Assembly: GCA_002385605.1 (NCBI GenBank)
Contig: DGDU01000053.1
Coordinates: 569 to 19,589 of the forward strand
DNA: 19,021 bases
Direction: 5' to 3'
Source: Christensenella sp. UBA3944
Lineage (GTDB): Bacteria; Bacillota; Clostridia; Christensenellales; DTU072
The first letter of the stretch is position 1, and each line of letters begins with the position of its first letter. This document shows positions 1 through 7,372 of the stretch, one piece after another. Under the pieces are notes generated by a model. It was not told the DNA's origin. It made no database searches and saw only the letters and a list, made by a program, of their open reading frames with translations. Made by a program: the position numbers and the translations under genes.

Positions 1-16
1 TGTGTATAAGAGACAG
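1..16 (+). other. Nextera transposon mosaic-end adapter remnant
   Basis: The window begins TGTGTATAAGAGACAG. These are the last 16 bases of the 19-base Tn5 mosaic end used in Nextera library preparation. It is untrimmed adapter and not genomic sequence, so genomic sequence starts near position 17 and the left edge is a contig end. Confidence 0.93.
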
Positions 17-48
17 GCCGTCCCGTGTCAACACCCAAAATTAAAATT

Positions 49-1539
49 TTAGGCCGCCTCCGAGGGGTTTTCGGCTTTATAACGCTTTCTCATCTCGACA
101 AGGGCCTGGCGCATTTCTTCTTTCTTTTTGCCCTCTATGTCGATAAAGAAATACAGGATCGATATTATCAGGAAGAATATGCCCGGGATGCCTACGGCGT
201 AGAACATCAGGATTCTTCCTACCGACTGCTGATTGGCAAGATTTGCCTGATAAATTGTTTCGCCCGCGGCTTGCGGCACCTTGTAGCCCGCCCAGGCGAG
301 CATGACCACAAACAGCGAATCCCTAAGGGTGGTTACGCCCTTTTGCAGGTAGTTGGAAAGGATCGTGCCGCTTACCTCAAGCCTGAAGCCTGTCTTCCAC
401 TCGAGATAGTCGTAGATGTCGGCGACAATGACATTGGGCAGCACATTGTGGAAGCCGTAGGTTATACCGTACATAAAATACAAAATATAAAACGGTATGC
501 CCGCGAAGGGCCCTATGACGGTGAGCGCCAGCCCGACAGCCGCCGAGTAGAAGCCTATGCCCCTCATAAGGTACAAAGGCTTTACCTTTCTTATCATAAT
601 ATTGCATAACACAAGCCCGAACGCCGTGCCCGCGCCCGTGGGCAGGCTGAACAATATGGCGTTTTCGGCGCCCAGCACTACCGCCGCCAGGAAGGGGGTG
701 GCTATGCCCGTGAACGCGGCGAAGGTGCGCAGAAGCTGGGCTATGGTATAAATAAGGAAGGGCTTATGCCTGTAAGGGTCGAGTACGCCCGTCTTGATGT
801 TAAGTTTTTTGTTGGTATATTCCACCCTTTCTTTACACAGCCCGAAGAACATATAGTATGTAACCATCATGACGACGGCAAACATTATGCCCAACACTGT
901 AAATATACTCGCCTCGGGTATAAAATAGGACAAAACCTTGAACGCGCCAAGCGGGACAACGCTACCTATCGTCTGCATGATGCCCGAGAAAGCTATCCAT
1001 TTGCCCCTTTCTTTGTCGTTTGGCGTATTTACCTGAACAAGGTTGAACGCAAGGTTTATAAACAGGTTGAACACATTGAAAGCCGAGGTTACCACGGTAA
1101 CATAAATGATTTTTTGCTGCAGGTCCATCCCCGGCGGCGAAATAAACATCAGCGCGCCCGAAAGGCTTAAGGGCAGGGTCAACAGCAGCCCGTAAGGGCG
1201 GTACCTGCCTATCCTCGTCCTCGTGCGGGAAATCATCATACCCGCTATCGGGTATACAACAAACTCGATGATGGACGAAAGAATGGTTATAATTACCATT
1301 CGGGAAACTATCTCGGTCTGGTAATCGAACCCCGCGAACAAAACCGAGGTGATAAACATAGTGCGGTAGGTGCTGGTCATGCCGCTCCAGCAGCCCAGCC
1401 CGCCCGCGCGCCCGTTGAGGGCAATCACTTCGCCTTTGCTTAAATAAAGCTTGTTTTTGTCGTCCTTTTTGAATCTCGCAAACAGCCTTCCGTTTTTGGG
1501 AATGGGAAATAAATACTTCTCTTTCGCCAGCAGGGACAT
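49..1539 (-). CDS. GPH/MelB-like sugar:cation symporter (MFS) with altered cation site
   Basis: 496-residue inner-membrane protein with about 12 hydrophobic segments after a polar N-terminal stretch of roughly 50 residues. It belongs by pattern to the glycoside-pentoside-hexuronide:cation symporter family: a TRTRIGRYRP loop (residues 105-114) between helices 2 and 3, and the segment ADIYDYLEWKTGFR in the C-terminal half. It probably imports a sugar or glycoside. Where MelB carries the cation-binding aspartates, this protein reads E92 and Y96, and S104 replaces the loop aspartate, so the coupling ion or mechanism may differ. The ATG at 1539 is supported by a perfect AGGAGG (1546-1551) and by its own promoter (1569-1597). 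It is divergent from the ThuA operon, suggesting a shared substrate. No terminator is visible before the contig edge. Family assignment is firm; substrate unknown. Confidence 0.88.
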   Translation of the reverse strand: MSLLAKEKYLFPIPKNGRLFARFKKDDKNKLYLSKGEVIALNGRAGGLGCWSGMTSTYRTMFITSVLFAGFDYQTEIVSRMVIITILSSIIEFVVYPIAGMMISRTRTRIGRYRPYGLLLTLPLSLSGALMFISPPGMDLQQKIIYVTVVTSAFNVFNLFINLAFNLVQVNTPNDKERGKWIAFSGIMQTIGSVVPLGAFKVLSYFIPEASIFTVLGIMFAVVMMVTYYMFFGLCKERVEYTNKKLNIKTGVLDPYRHKPFLIYTIAQLLRTFAAFTGIATPFLAAVVLGAENAILFSLPTGAGTAFGLVLCNIMIRKVKPLYLMRGIGFYSAAVGLALTVIGPFAGIPFYILYFMYGITYGFHNVLPNVIVADIYDYLEWKTGFRLEVSGTILSNYLQKGVTTLRDSLFVVMLAWAGYKVPQAAGETIYQANLANQQSVGRILMFYAVGIPGIFFLIISILYFFIDIEGKKKEEMRQALVEMRKRYKAENPSEAA

Positions 1540-1568
1540 AAAGTTCCTCCTAAATGTGCTACCACGAA

Positions 1569-1597
1569 ATTATAAACTATAATCTTCTTTTTGACAA
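1569..1597 (-). promoter_or_regulatory. Sigma-A promoter of the leftmost symporter gene
   Basis: On the minus strand the -35 is TTGTCA (1592-1597), the spacer is 17 bp and the -10 is TATAAT (1569-1574). Transcription should start near 1562, giving a leader of about 23 nt that contains the AGGAGG site. Confidence 0.75.
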
Positions 1598-1656
1598 TAT
1601 GCTTTTTTTCGCTCGAAAACCCCGTCCTTCCGCGCCCCCGCCCGGCCAAGTCGGTA

Positions 1657-1685
1657 TTGACACAAAGCCCGCCCGAATGTATAAT
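1657..1685 (+). promoter_or_regulatory. Perfect-consensus sigma-A promoter of the ThuA operon
   Basis: TTGACA (1657-1662), a 17 bp spacer and TATAAT (1680-1685) match consensus at all 12 positions. The start should be near 1692, leaving a leader of about 60 nt before the ATG at 1753. It is divergent from the promoter at 1569-1597; the two -35 boxes are about 60 bp apart. So strong a promoter on a catabolic operon suggests control by a repressor, but no clear operator palindrome was found. Confidence 0.85.
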
Positions 1686-1752
1686 TTTAAGTCGGAAGCC
1701 TTAATATTCGGCTATATGTATTTACAAAAATCACCAATCAAGCGAGGGTTAT

Positions 1753-2490
1753 ATGAACATCACCGTATGGAACGAGTACCATCCCAAACACCAAAGCGGC
1801 AAGACCGCCAAAGTTTACCCCAACGGATTACATAACGCTATAAAGGATATTTTCAAGGACAATCCCGAAATCAATGTACGCTGCGCCACCCAGGAAGAGC
1901 CCGAAAACGGGCTTCCCGACAAGGTTCTGGACGAAACCGATGTCCTTATATGGTGGGGGCACAACTGGCACGAAAATGTGCTGGACAGCGTGGTAGACAG
2001 GGTCTGCCAGAGAGTCCTTAAGGGAATGGGCATAATCTTTTTGCACTCTTCCCACGAGTCCAAGCCCTTCAAAAAGCTGATGGGCACCACCTGCTCGCTC
2101 AAGTGGCGCGAGGACGGCGGCGGCGAAAGGCTGTGGACGATTAACCCCTCCCACCCCATCGCCTACGGCGTGCCCGAAACCTTCACCCTCGAGCAGGAGG
2201 AGATGTACGGCGAGTTCTTCGATGTGCCCACCCCCGACGAAATAGTCTTTTTGGGTTGGTTCGAGGGCGGCGAGGTGTTCCGCAGCGGCATAACCTACCG
2301 CAGGGGCTACGGCAAAATCTTTTACTTCCAGCCCGGGCACGAAACCTACCCCATATTTTACGACAAGACTATCCAAAAAATAATATACAACGCCGCCATG
2401 TGGGCGTCGCCCTCGGCGCCTCCCAGGCCCACCCTGGGCAGCACCTATACACCCAAACATGAAAGAAGGAAGCTCTTCAAATGGAAATAA
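1753..2490 (+). CDS. ThuA-domain protein (trehalose-utilisation-like)
   Basis: 245 residues, normal for a single ThuA domain, a class I glutamine-amidotransferase-like fold. It starts MNITVWNEY and has the family pattern throughout: ADVLIWWGH-type segment (here DVLIWWGHNWH near residues 63-73), IFLHSSH, a HPIAYG segment in the middle, and GKIFYFQPGHET near residue 200. No signal peptide is seen, so it is cytoplasmic. ThuA proteins are genetically linked to degradation of disaccharides through 3-keto intermediates; the precise reaction of this one cannot be read off. Start supported by GAGGG at 1744-1748. First gene of an operon; its last 10 bases overlap the next gene's start. Confidence 0.88.
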   Translation: MNITVWNEYHPKHQSGKTAKVYPNGLHNAIKDIFKDNPEINVRCATQEEPENGLPDKVLDETDVLIWWGHNWHENVLDSVVDRVCQRVLKGMGIIFLHSSHESKPFKKLMGTTCSLKWREDGGGERLWTINPSHPIAYGVPETFTLEQEEMYGEFFDVPTPDEIVFLGWFEGGEVFRSGITYRRGYGKIFYFQPGHETYPIFYDKTIQKIIYNAAMWASPSAPPRPTLGSTYTPKHERRKLFKWK

Positions 2491-3449
2491 GCGTATTTAA
2501 CCCAATCTTATCCCATTTAAGCCTTAAGGAAGCCCTGGAGTTTTTGGTCTCACAGGGCGTAACCTCGCTGGAGCTAGGCTGCGGGGGCTACCCCGGCACC
2601 GCTCACGCCGACGCCAGGGTTCTTGCCTCCAGCGCGTCCAGGCTCAAAGAGCTTAAGGACACACTTGACGCCTACGGAGTAAAGGTCTGCGCCCTTTCGG
2701 TGCACGGCAACCCCGTCCACCCCGACGCAGCCAAAGCCGAACAGGCAAGGGGGGATTTCGAGGCGGCCTGCATTCTTGCCAACAAGCTCGAAGTCGATAC
2801 TTTGGTAACCTTTTCCGGATGTCCGGGTAGCCCTAACGACAATAAATATCCAAACTGGGTAACCTGCCCCTGGCCCGAGGAGTACCTTGAAATCCTCAAT
2901 TACCAATGGAACGAGGTTCTAATCCCCTACTGGAAATCGGCAACGCAGTTTGCCAAAAACGCGGGCGTAAAGCATATCGCCCTTGAAATGCACCCCGGCT
3001 TTTGCGTGTACAATCCCGAAACCCTTATGCGCCTGAGGAAGGCGGCGGGCGAGATGATCGGGGCCAACTTCGACCCTTCTCACCTCATCTGGCAGGGCAT
3101 CGACCCCGTGCTTGCCATAAAGACGCTGGGCAGCGCCATTTACCATTTCCACGCAAAAGACACCGCCATAGACAAATACAACACCGCCCTGAACGGCGTT
3201 CTCGATACCAAGCATTACACCGACGAGCTGGGCAGGAGCTGGATATTCCGCACCGTGGGCTACGGCTCGGACACCGTGGTATGGAAAGAAATGATTAGCG
3301 CCTTAAGCAAGGTAGGCTACACGGGCGCCATCTCCATCGAGCACGAGGACAGCCTTATGACCCCCGTCGAAGGGCTTAAGAAGGCGATCAAATTTATAAA
3401 GGGCATAATCATATACGAGCCCAAGCCCTCGACGATAAACTGGGCGTAA
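2481..3449 (+). CDS. Sugar phosphate isomerase/epimerase-like TIM barrel (first copy)
   Basis: 322-residue cytoplasmic protein of the xylose-isomerase-like TIM-barrel superfamily (AP endonuclease family 2 fold). Candidate metal or substrate ligands sit at expected strand ends: E169 in ALEMHPGF, D198 and H201 in NFDPSHLIW, H224 in HFHAKD and E287 in SIEHED. Members isomerise or epimerise sugars, keto-sugars or inositol derivatives. The ATG at 2481 lies inside the end of the ThuA gene (10-base overlap) and is preceded by AAGGA about ten bases upstream, which suggests translational coupling. The following gene encodes a second, shorter barrel of the same superfamily with little visible sequence identity, so the two likely do different steps. 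Substrate unknown. Confidence 0.87.
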   Translation: MEISVFNPILSHLSLKEALEFLVSQGVTSLELGCGGYPGTAHADARVLASSASRLKELKDTLDAYGVKVCALSVHGNPVHPDAAKAEQARGDFEAACILANKLEVDTLVTFSGCPGSPNDNKYPNWVTCPWPEEYLEILNYQWNEVLIPYWKSATQFAKNAGVKHIALEMHPGFCVYNPETLMRLRKAAGEMIGANFDPSHLIWQGIDPVLAIKTLGSAIYHFHAKDTAIDKYNTALNGVLDTKHYTDELGRSWIFRTVGYGSDTVVWKEMISALSKVGYTGAISIEHEDSLMTPVEGLKKAIKFIKGIIIYEPKPSTINWA

Positions 3450-3459
3450 AGGAGCGGTA

Positions 3460-4233
3460 ATGCCTGTTTCTCTCGGCGCGCAATTGTATACTCTGCGGAA
3501 AGAACTTACGGGCTCGGGCACTTTACCCGCGATTTTCGAGTTTCTCAAAAAAGCGGGCTGCGAAGTGGTCGAGTTAGCCGCCCTGCCGCCGTGCGTCGTA
3601 CCCCAAAGGCTGGCGGCGATAAGCGCGGATACAGGGGTAAAGATTTGCTCTACTCATTCGCCGTTTGAGAGAATCCGCGACGGCCTCGACAGCCTTGCCG
3701 ACGAACATCAGGTTTTTGACTGCAGCATAATCGGCATAGGCTCGATGCCCCCCGAATTCAACATGGGCAGCCCAGACGATATAAAAAGGTTTGTCGACAT
3801 ATTAAACAAAACCGCCGATGCGCTTAAAAGCCGCGGGATGTCCGTAATGTACCACAACCACGCTTTCGAATTCAAAAAAGCAGGCGGGAAAAGGGTGATG
3901 GATATTCTATTGGAAAACACCGTCCCCGATGTGGCGTTCAGCCTGGATGTCTATTGGGCTCATGTCGGCGGAGCCAGCGCAGAGGAATACATCGACAAAA
4001 TGGGCAGCCGCCTCAAAGTCATGCACCTTAAGGACTATAAGCCCGCCCTGTTCGGCTTGCGGCACACAATGGGCGCGCCCGGCGACGGGGTATTGGACTT
4101 CAGAACCTATATGCAAAAAGCCGATGCCCGCGGCGTCCCCTATGCCGTAGTAGAGGTAGATAAGACAAAAGACCCCCGCGCCGCCATAGAAAGAGGCATA
4201 AAGTTCATAAAGGAAATCCACAAGCCCCAATAA
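3460..4233 (+). CDS. Sugar phosphate isomerase/epimerase-like TIM barrel (second copy)
   Basis: 257 residues, the compact form of the xylose-isomerase-like barrel family (compare hydroxypyruvate isomerase and IolE/IolI-type enzymes). Visible features: LGAQLYTLR at the N terminus, a YHNHAFEF motif (131-138) with E137, D163 in SLDVYWA, H189 in MHLKDYK, the GDGVLDF segment (208-214) and E232 in VVEVDK. These four acidic or histidine residues match the usual divalent-metal site. No signal peptide. It starts 10 bases after the previous stop, with GGAG in between, so it is co-transcribed with the ThuA gene and the first barrel. GDGxLDF is common in epimerases acting on keto-sugars or inosose-like compounds, but the substrate is not identifiable. 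Confidence 0.87.
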   Translation: MPVSLGAQLYTLRKELTGSGTLPAIFEFLKKAGCEVVELAALPPCVVPQRLAAISADTGVKICSTHSPFERIRDGLDSLADEHQVFDCSIIGIGSMPPEFNMGSPDDIKRFVDILNKTADALKSRGMSVMYHNHAFEFKKAGGKRVMDILLENTVPDVAFSLDVYWAHVGGASAEEYIDKMGSRLKVMHLKDYKPALFGLRHTMGAPGDGVLDFRTYMQKADARGVPYAVVEVDKTKDPRAAIERGIKFIKEIHKPQ

Positions 4234-4261
4234 GCGGGAACGCTATCCGAAGGTTTATTAT

Positions 4262-4933
4262 ATGACGGAAACTATAAACGGCATTCCCGTTGAAATCACG
4301 CGCAAGAGAATAAAGACACTTCGCATAACTGTAACGAGAGAGGGAGCCGTGAAAGTATCCGCCCCGTTTTTTTTGGGCTCTGACACTATTAGAAATTTCG
4401 TAACGGCAAAAACAAGCTGGATAAAAAAGCAGCAGGAAAGGGCAAAAAGCCTTTCCCGCGACACCCTTCACGACAACGGCGAAGCGTATCTGTGGGGAGT
4501 AGCGTACCCTATTACGATTACGCAAGGGCAAAGGGCAAAGTGCGAATTATCCGGCGGGATGTTTATATTCAGCCTTCCCCCCGCTTCAGACGAGAAAAGC
4601 CTAACCCTTTTGCTGGAAGCCTTTTATAAGAAAGAGCTTACCCGACAAATAAAAGCCCGCCTTCCCTTATTTGAGGCGCTGACGGGGCTTAAATGCGCAA
4701 GCTGGAGCATACGCAAGATGTCTTCGCACTGGGGCTCCTGTACCACCCTGACAAAGGCCATACGCTTCAGCCTCAACCTCGCAAAGCACCCGCCCGAGTG
4801 CCTGGACTATGTAATACTTCACGAGCTTTTGCACATCCTCTACCCCAACCACGGAAGGCAGTTCAAGGCGGATTTAACCCGATACTGCCCTGATTGGCAA
4901 AATATCAGAAAGAAGTTAAATAATCGGAAATAA
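4262..4933 (+). CDS. YgjP-like (DUF45) M48-type zinc metallopeptidase
   Basis: 223 residues with the full YgjP/DUF45 pattern: an N-terminal beta-rich region, the SHWGSC motif (155-160), and the zinc-binding HELLHILYPNH, giving H187, E188 and H191 as HExxH and H197 as the third ligand. No membrane segment or signal peptide, so it is a cytosolic minigluzincin-like peptidase; physiological substrates of the family are poorly known. It follows the second isomerase by 28 bases and precedes the terminator at 4951-4979, so it probably shares the operon transcript, although its function has no evident link to sugar metabolism. A GAAGG-like element precedes the ATG. Confidence 0.88.
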   Translation: MTETINGIPVEITRKRIKTLRITVTREGAVKVSAPFFLGSDTIRNFVTAKTSWIKKQQERAKSLSRDTLHDNGEAYLWGVAYPITITQGQRAKCELSGGMFIFSLPPASDEKSLTLLLEAFYKKELTRQIKARLPLFEALTGLKCASWSIRKMSSHWGSCTTLTKAIRFSLNLAKHPPECLDYVILHELLHILYPNHGRQFKADLTRYCPDWQNIRKKLNNRK

Positions 4934-4950
4934 GAAATTGCCGACATTAC

Positions 4951-4979
4951 AAAAGGCCAAGGAAACCCTTGGCCTTTTT
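4951..4979. terminator. Strong bidirectional intrinsic terminator
   Basis: A perfect 12 bp stem (4951-4962 with 4967-4978), a 4-base loop and a T-run on both sides. It separates the ThuA operon (plus) from the lipoprotein operon (minus), whose last stop codon lies just beyond, and can serve both. Confidence 0.92.
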
Positions 4980-5002
4980 GCTCATTCAAAGATTAATAAT
5001 TT

Positions 5003-5716
5003 TTAGCCCGCGATAACGGTATTTATGCTCGCTTTAAGTATTTCAAAGCGGGCTTTAAGGCAGGTCTTGCCGTCTTCGTTTTCGTAGAGGGTGCAGATTA
5101 TGTAGGGTTCCTTGCTGTAGGTTTCGTCGTAGCGCCCGATGTAAACCGCTGTATAATCACCGGAATATTGCGAACGCAGGTGCTTTATCTCGTATACTGT
5201 GTCTACCTCGATGGCAAGGGTTTTGGGAAGGGAAACATTGTTTAGCCCGTTGCCGCTTTCCAGGGCGTTTTTGAATTGCTCGTATTCGGGTATGCCTTCC
5301 TCGAGGCCCGCCAGCTTTGCGCCTACGCTTTGCAGGAGGCTGAGGCTGTAGCTTACATCGTCAATCGTAAAGCCGGGGAACATTACCTCGAGATATTGGA
5401 AAGAAAAGCTCCTTAAATATTCGTCGTCGATATCTATCTGCCTGAGAAGCTCGTTGCCCAAAGCGATAAGGCCTTTGTTGGGCTTTATGCTTATATGGCA
5501 GGTACCGTCGCTTCTTAACAGCACATAAGATTCACCCTTTTCCAACAGGCCGGCAAGGTTCATATCATAGCCGAGGAGGGAAAAATCGGTTATGAAGAAG
5601 TAGGTGTCCTGCTCCATGAATTCCTTTTTGGGCGTGCAGCCGTAGAGGGAGGCTGCGGAAATGAACAAAACGGCTATTAAAGTTATTATCGCGGCAAGCC
5701 TTAATGACTTTTTCAT
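5003..5716 (-). CDS. Predicted lipoprotein of unknown function
   Basis: 237 residues. A lysine-rich N terminus and a hydrophobic core lead to the lipobox LYGC, with C27 as the likely lipidated residue, so the mature protein should be anchored on the outer face of the membrane. The rest is soluble, rich in acidic and aromatic residues, and contains phrases such as YVLLRSDGTCHI and YTAVYIGRYDETY, but no family is recognised. Start is decided by an AAGGAGGGG element (5722-5730) that overlaps the stop codon of the upstream SGNH lipoprotein gene; the two are a tight operon with a 12-base gap. A shared role in the cell envelope is likely; the exact role is unknown. Confidence 0.82.
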   Translation of the reverse strand: MKKSLRLAAIITLIAVLFISAASLYGCTPKKEFMEQDTYFFITDFSLLGYDMNLAGLLEKGESYVLLRSDGTCHISIKPNKGLIALGNELLRQIDIDDEYLRSFSFQYLEVMFPGFTIDDVSYSLSLLQSVGAKLAGLEEGIPEYEQFKNALESGNGLNNVSLPKTLAIEVDTVYEIKHLRSQYSGDYTAVYIGRYDETYSKEPYIICTLYENEDGKTCLKARFEILKASINTVIAG

Positions 5717-5728
5717 TTTAACCCCTCC

Positions 5729-6751
5729 TTAGATATACTTAGGCATTTTGCCCCGTATGGCGCCGAAGTAAAGCTCGGACACTTCTTCGTAGGTCTTGGC
5801 TTTTTTGATTTGCTTTCTGACACTCTTGTAGTCTACGCTGTCGGCGAACAGCCTTTCGATCTGGTCCATGCGGATTTTCTTGTAATTGCTTACAAACTTG
5901 TCGCGGGCAATGGCAAGCCCCAGTGATTCAAAAAGCTCCTGGTTTACAAGCGCCGCCAAAGCGTGCCCTTCGTTGGAGGGATGGACACCGTCGTTTGCAA
6001 TTAGGCGGAAGCCCTCTTCCCTGCTGTTGGTGTACACTTCGTCAAAAACTTTGTAAACATCGGAGATATAAAAAGCACCCGGATGTTCCTCAAGATAGCC
6101 CCAGAGCACGGAGTTAAGCCTGGATACCACTTTGCCGGCCAAAGCGCGGTATCCGTCCTCGTGTATGCCCATCCCGGCAAGCGTTTGGAGCGTTTTGGGA
6201 TCCGAATTCATAAGCGCGCTGTCGGGGTCGGCGGGGTTGTATACCGTCTGGAAAACGATTACGGCGTCGGGGTTTAGCTCCTTGAGGCGGTCGACGATGT
6301 TGGCTATGTTTTTGCGGGAGCGGGGAAGGATGGTCTCAATTTTGTCGTAGCGGTCGTCTGCCGCTTCTATGAGCATCTGCTGGAAACCGCTAAGCAAAAT
6401 GTCGTTGCCGAGGATGGAAATATGTATAATGTCGGCTTCTTTAATGTGCGTGATGGTCATATAGGCGTCGGCGTCCTCTCTGCGGATAAGCTCGAGGAGG
6501 TCGCCCGTCCTGTGCCCCGAAACCGAGCGGTTATAGTAAACATACTCGTTGCATCTGCCCAGAAGCGCGTAATAGGCGTAATTCTCGCGCTCTGTTAGCG
6601 GCGAAGGCCCCGCAAGCCCTTCGGCTATCGAGTCTCCCAAGTATACAATTTTAATCGGTTCAATCGGGTCTTTTTTGTCGCAGGCGGCAATCGCAAATAT
6701 CGAGCCGCAAGCCAAAATCAGGCATAGTACAAAACAAACTACCTTTTTCAT
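5729..6751 (-). CDS. SGNH/GDSL-family hydrolase lipoprotein
   Basis: 340 residues from the ATG at 6751. MKKVVCF starts a signal peptide ending in lipobox IAAC (C24), so the protein is a surface lipoprotein. Catalytic blocks are complete: GDSIAEG with nucleophile S41, SILGND with N116 as the oxyanion residue, and DGVHPSNEGH with D254 and H257. Such enzymes remove acyl or acetyl groups from glycans or other esters. An in-frame ATG at 6796 would lie upstream of the -10 box of this gene's promoter (6787-6792) and would add 15 residues ahead of the lysines of the signal peptide, so it is not the start; a GAGAGGGAG stretch precedes 6751. Operon partner: the unknown lipoprotein downstream. Substrate unknown. 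Confidence 0.87.
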   Translation of the reverse strand: MKKVVCFVLCLILACGSIFAIAACDKKDPIEPIKIVYLGDSIAEGLAGPSPLTERENYAYYALLGRCNEYVYYNRSVSGHRTGDLLELIRREDADAYMTITHIKEADIIHISILGNDILLSGFQQMLIEAADDRYDKIETILPRSRKNIANIVDRLKELNPDAVIVFQTVYNPADPDSALMNSDPKTLQTLAGMGIHEDGYRALAGKVVSRLNSVLWGYLEEHPGAFYISDVYKVFDEVYTNSREEGFRLIANDGVHPSNEGHALAALVNQELFESLGLAIARDKFVSNYKKIRMDQIERLFADSVDYKSVRKQIKKAKTYEEVSELYFGAIRGKMPKYI

Positions 6752-6786
6752 ACTCCCTCTCTGTTGTCTATATTGCCATATGAAGT

Positions 6787-6815
6787 ATAATATCACCGCG
6801 TCTTTTGTTTGTCAA
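6787..6815 (-). promoter_or_regulatory. Sigma-A promoter of the lipoprotein operon
   Basis: Minus strand: TTGACA (6810-6815, perfect), 17 bp spacer, TATTAT (6787-6792). The predicted start near 6780 leaves a leader of about 30 nt before the ATG at 6751, which rules out the longer reading frame beginning at 6796. Confidence 0.78.
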
Positions 6816-6838
6816 GATTACCCCGGACAACTTTCCGA

Positions 6839-6866
6839 TTGACTAAATCCATCATAATGTTATACT
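6839..6866 (+). promoter_or_regulatory. Sigma-A promoter of the PPC-protein/NAD synthetase operon
   Basis: TTGACT (6839-6844), 16 bp spacer, TATACT (6861-6866). Start predicted near 6873; the leader of about 40 nt contains AAAAGGGGG just before the ATG at 6912. It is back to back with the promoter at 6787-6815. Confidence 0.7.
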
Positions 6867-6911
6867 ATTAGCGAATAGTATTTTTTATCCAAACTAAAAG
6901 GGGGTCGGCTT

Positions 6912-7334
6912 ATGGATTACAAGAAAGCGGGCAACTCCTTCTGGCTAAGGGTAGACAGAGGCGAGGAAATCGTTTCGGCAATCAAAAAGGTTGCCGAAAA
7001 AGAAAATATCCATTGCGGGGCCGTTTGGGGTATAGGCGCCGTAAACAAAGTGGTTGCCGGGCTGTTTGATACCTCCAAGAAGCAGTATGTGTCCTACACC
7101 CTGGAGGGCGATATGGAAATCGTGTCGCTCACGGGCAGCATCACACAGATGAAGGGCGATCATTACCTGCACCTGCACATCGGGCTTTCCGACATCAACG
7201 GCAATATGAAGGGCGGGCACCTTAACGAGGCAATCGTGAGCGGCACCTGCGAGATTCACATCGCCCACACCGAAGGCTTTGTGGATAGGCAATTCGACCC
7301 CGATGTCGGGCTTAACCTCATGAAATTCAACTGA
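6912..7334 (+). CDS. PPC/DUF296-domain protein
   Basis: 140 residues, exactly one PPC (plants and prokaryotes conserved, DUF296) domain. Diagnostic segments are GAVWGIGAVN (36-45), the metal-binding-like HLHIGLSD (87-94) and the GGHL turn (101-104). Bacterial members are small trimeric proteins of unclear function; the plant versions are fused to AT-hook DNA-binding motifs, which are absent here, so a DNA-binding role should not be assumed. A strong G-rich ribosome binding site ends about 7 bases before the ATG. NAD+ synthetase follows after 38 bases with no terminator between, so they are probably co-transcribed. A role related to NAD metabolism would be inference from position only. Confidence 0.88.
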   Translation: MDYKKAGNSFWLRVDRGEEIVSAIKKVAEKENIHCGAVWGIGAVNKVVAGLFDTSKKQYVSYTLEGDMEIVSLTGSITQMKGDHYLHLHIGLSDINGNMKGGHLNEAIVSGTCEIHIAHTEGFVDRQFDPDVGLNLMKFN

Positions 7335-7372
7335 TACATATCGTAATCGATAAACAAAATACCGAGGTACTT

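Noticed and set aside
25..609. 194-codon plus-strand frame at the left end
   Set aside because: Antisense to the GPH symporter gene, with low-complexity composition and no start signals.
1828..2460. 210-codon minus-strand frame
   Set aside because: Shadow of the ThuA gene; glycine/alanine/valine-rich translation typical of an antisense frame.
6752..6796. 15-codon N-terminal extension of the SGNH lipoprotein
   Set aside because: It begins upstream of the gene's -10 box and would bury the signal peptide; the ATG at 6751 is the better start.
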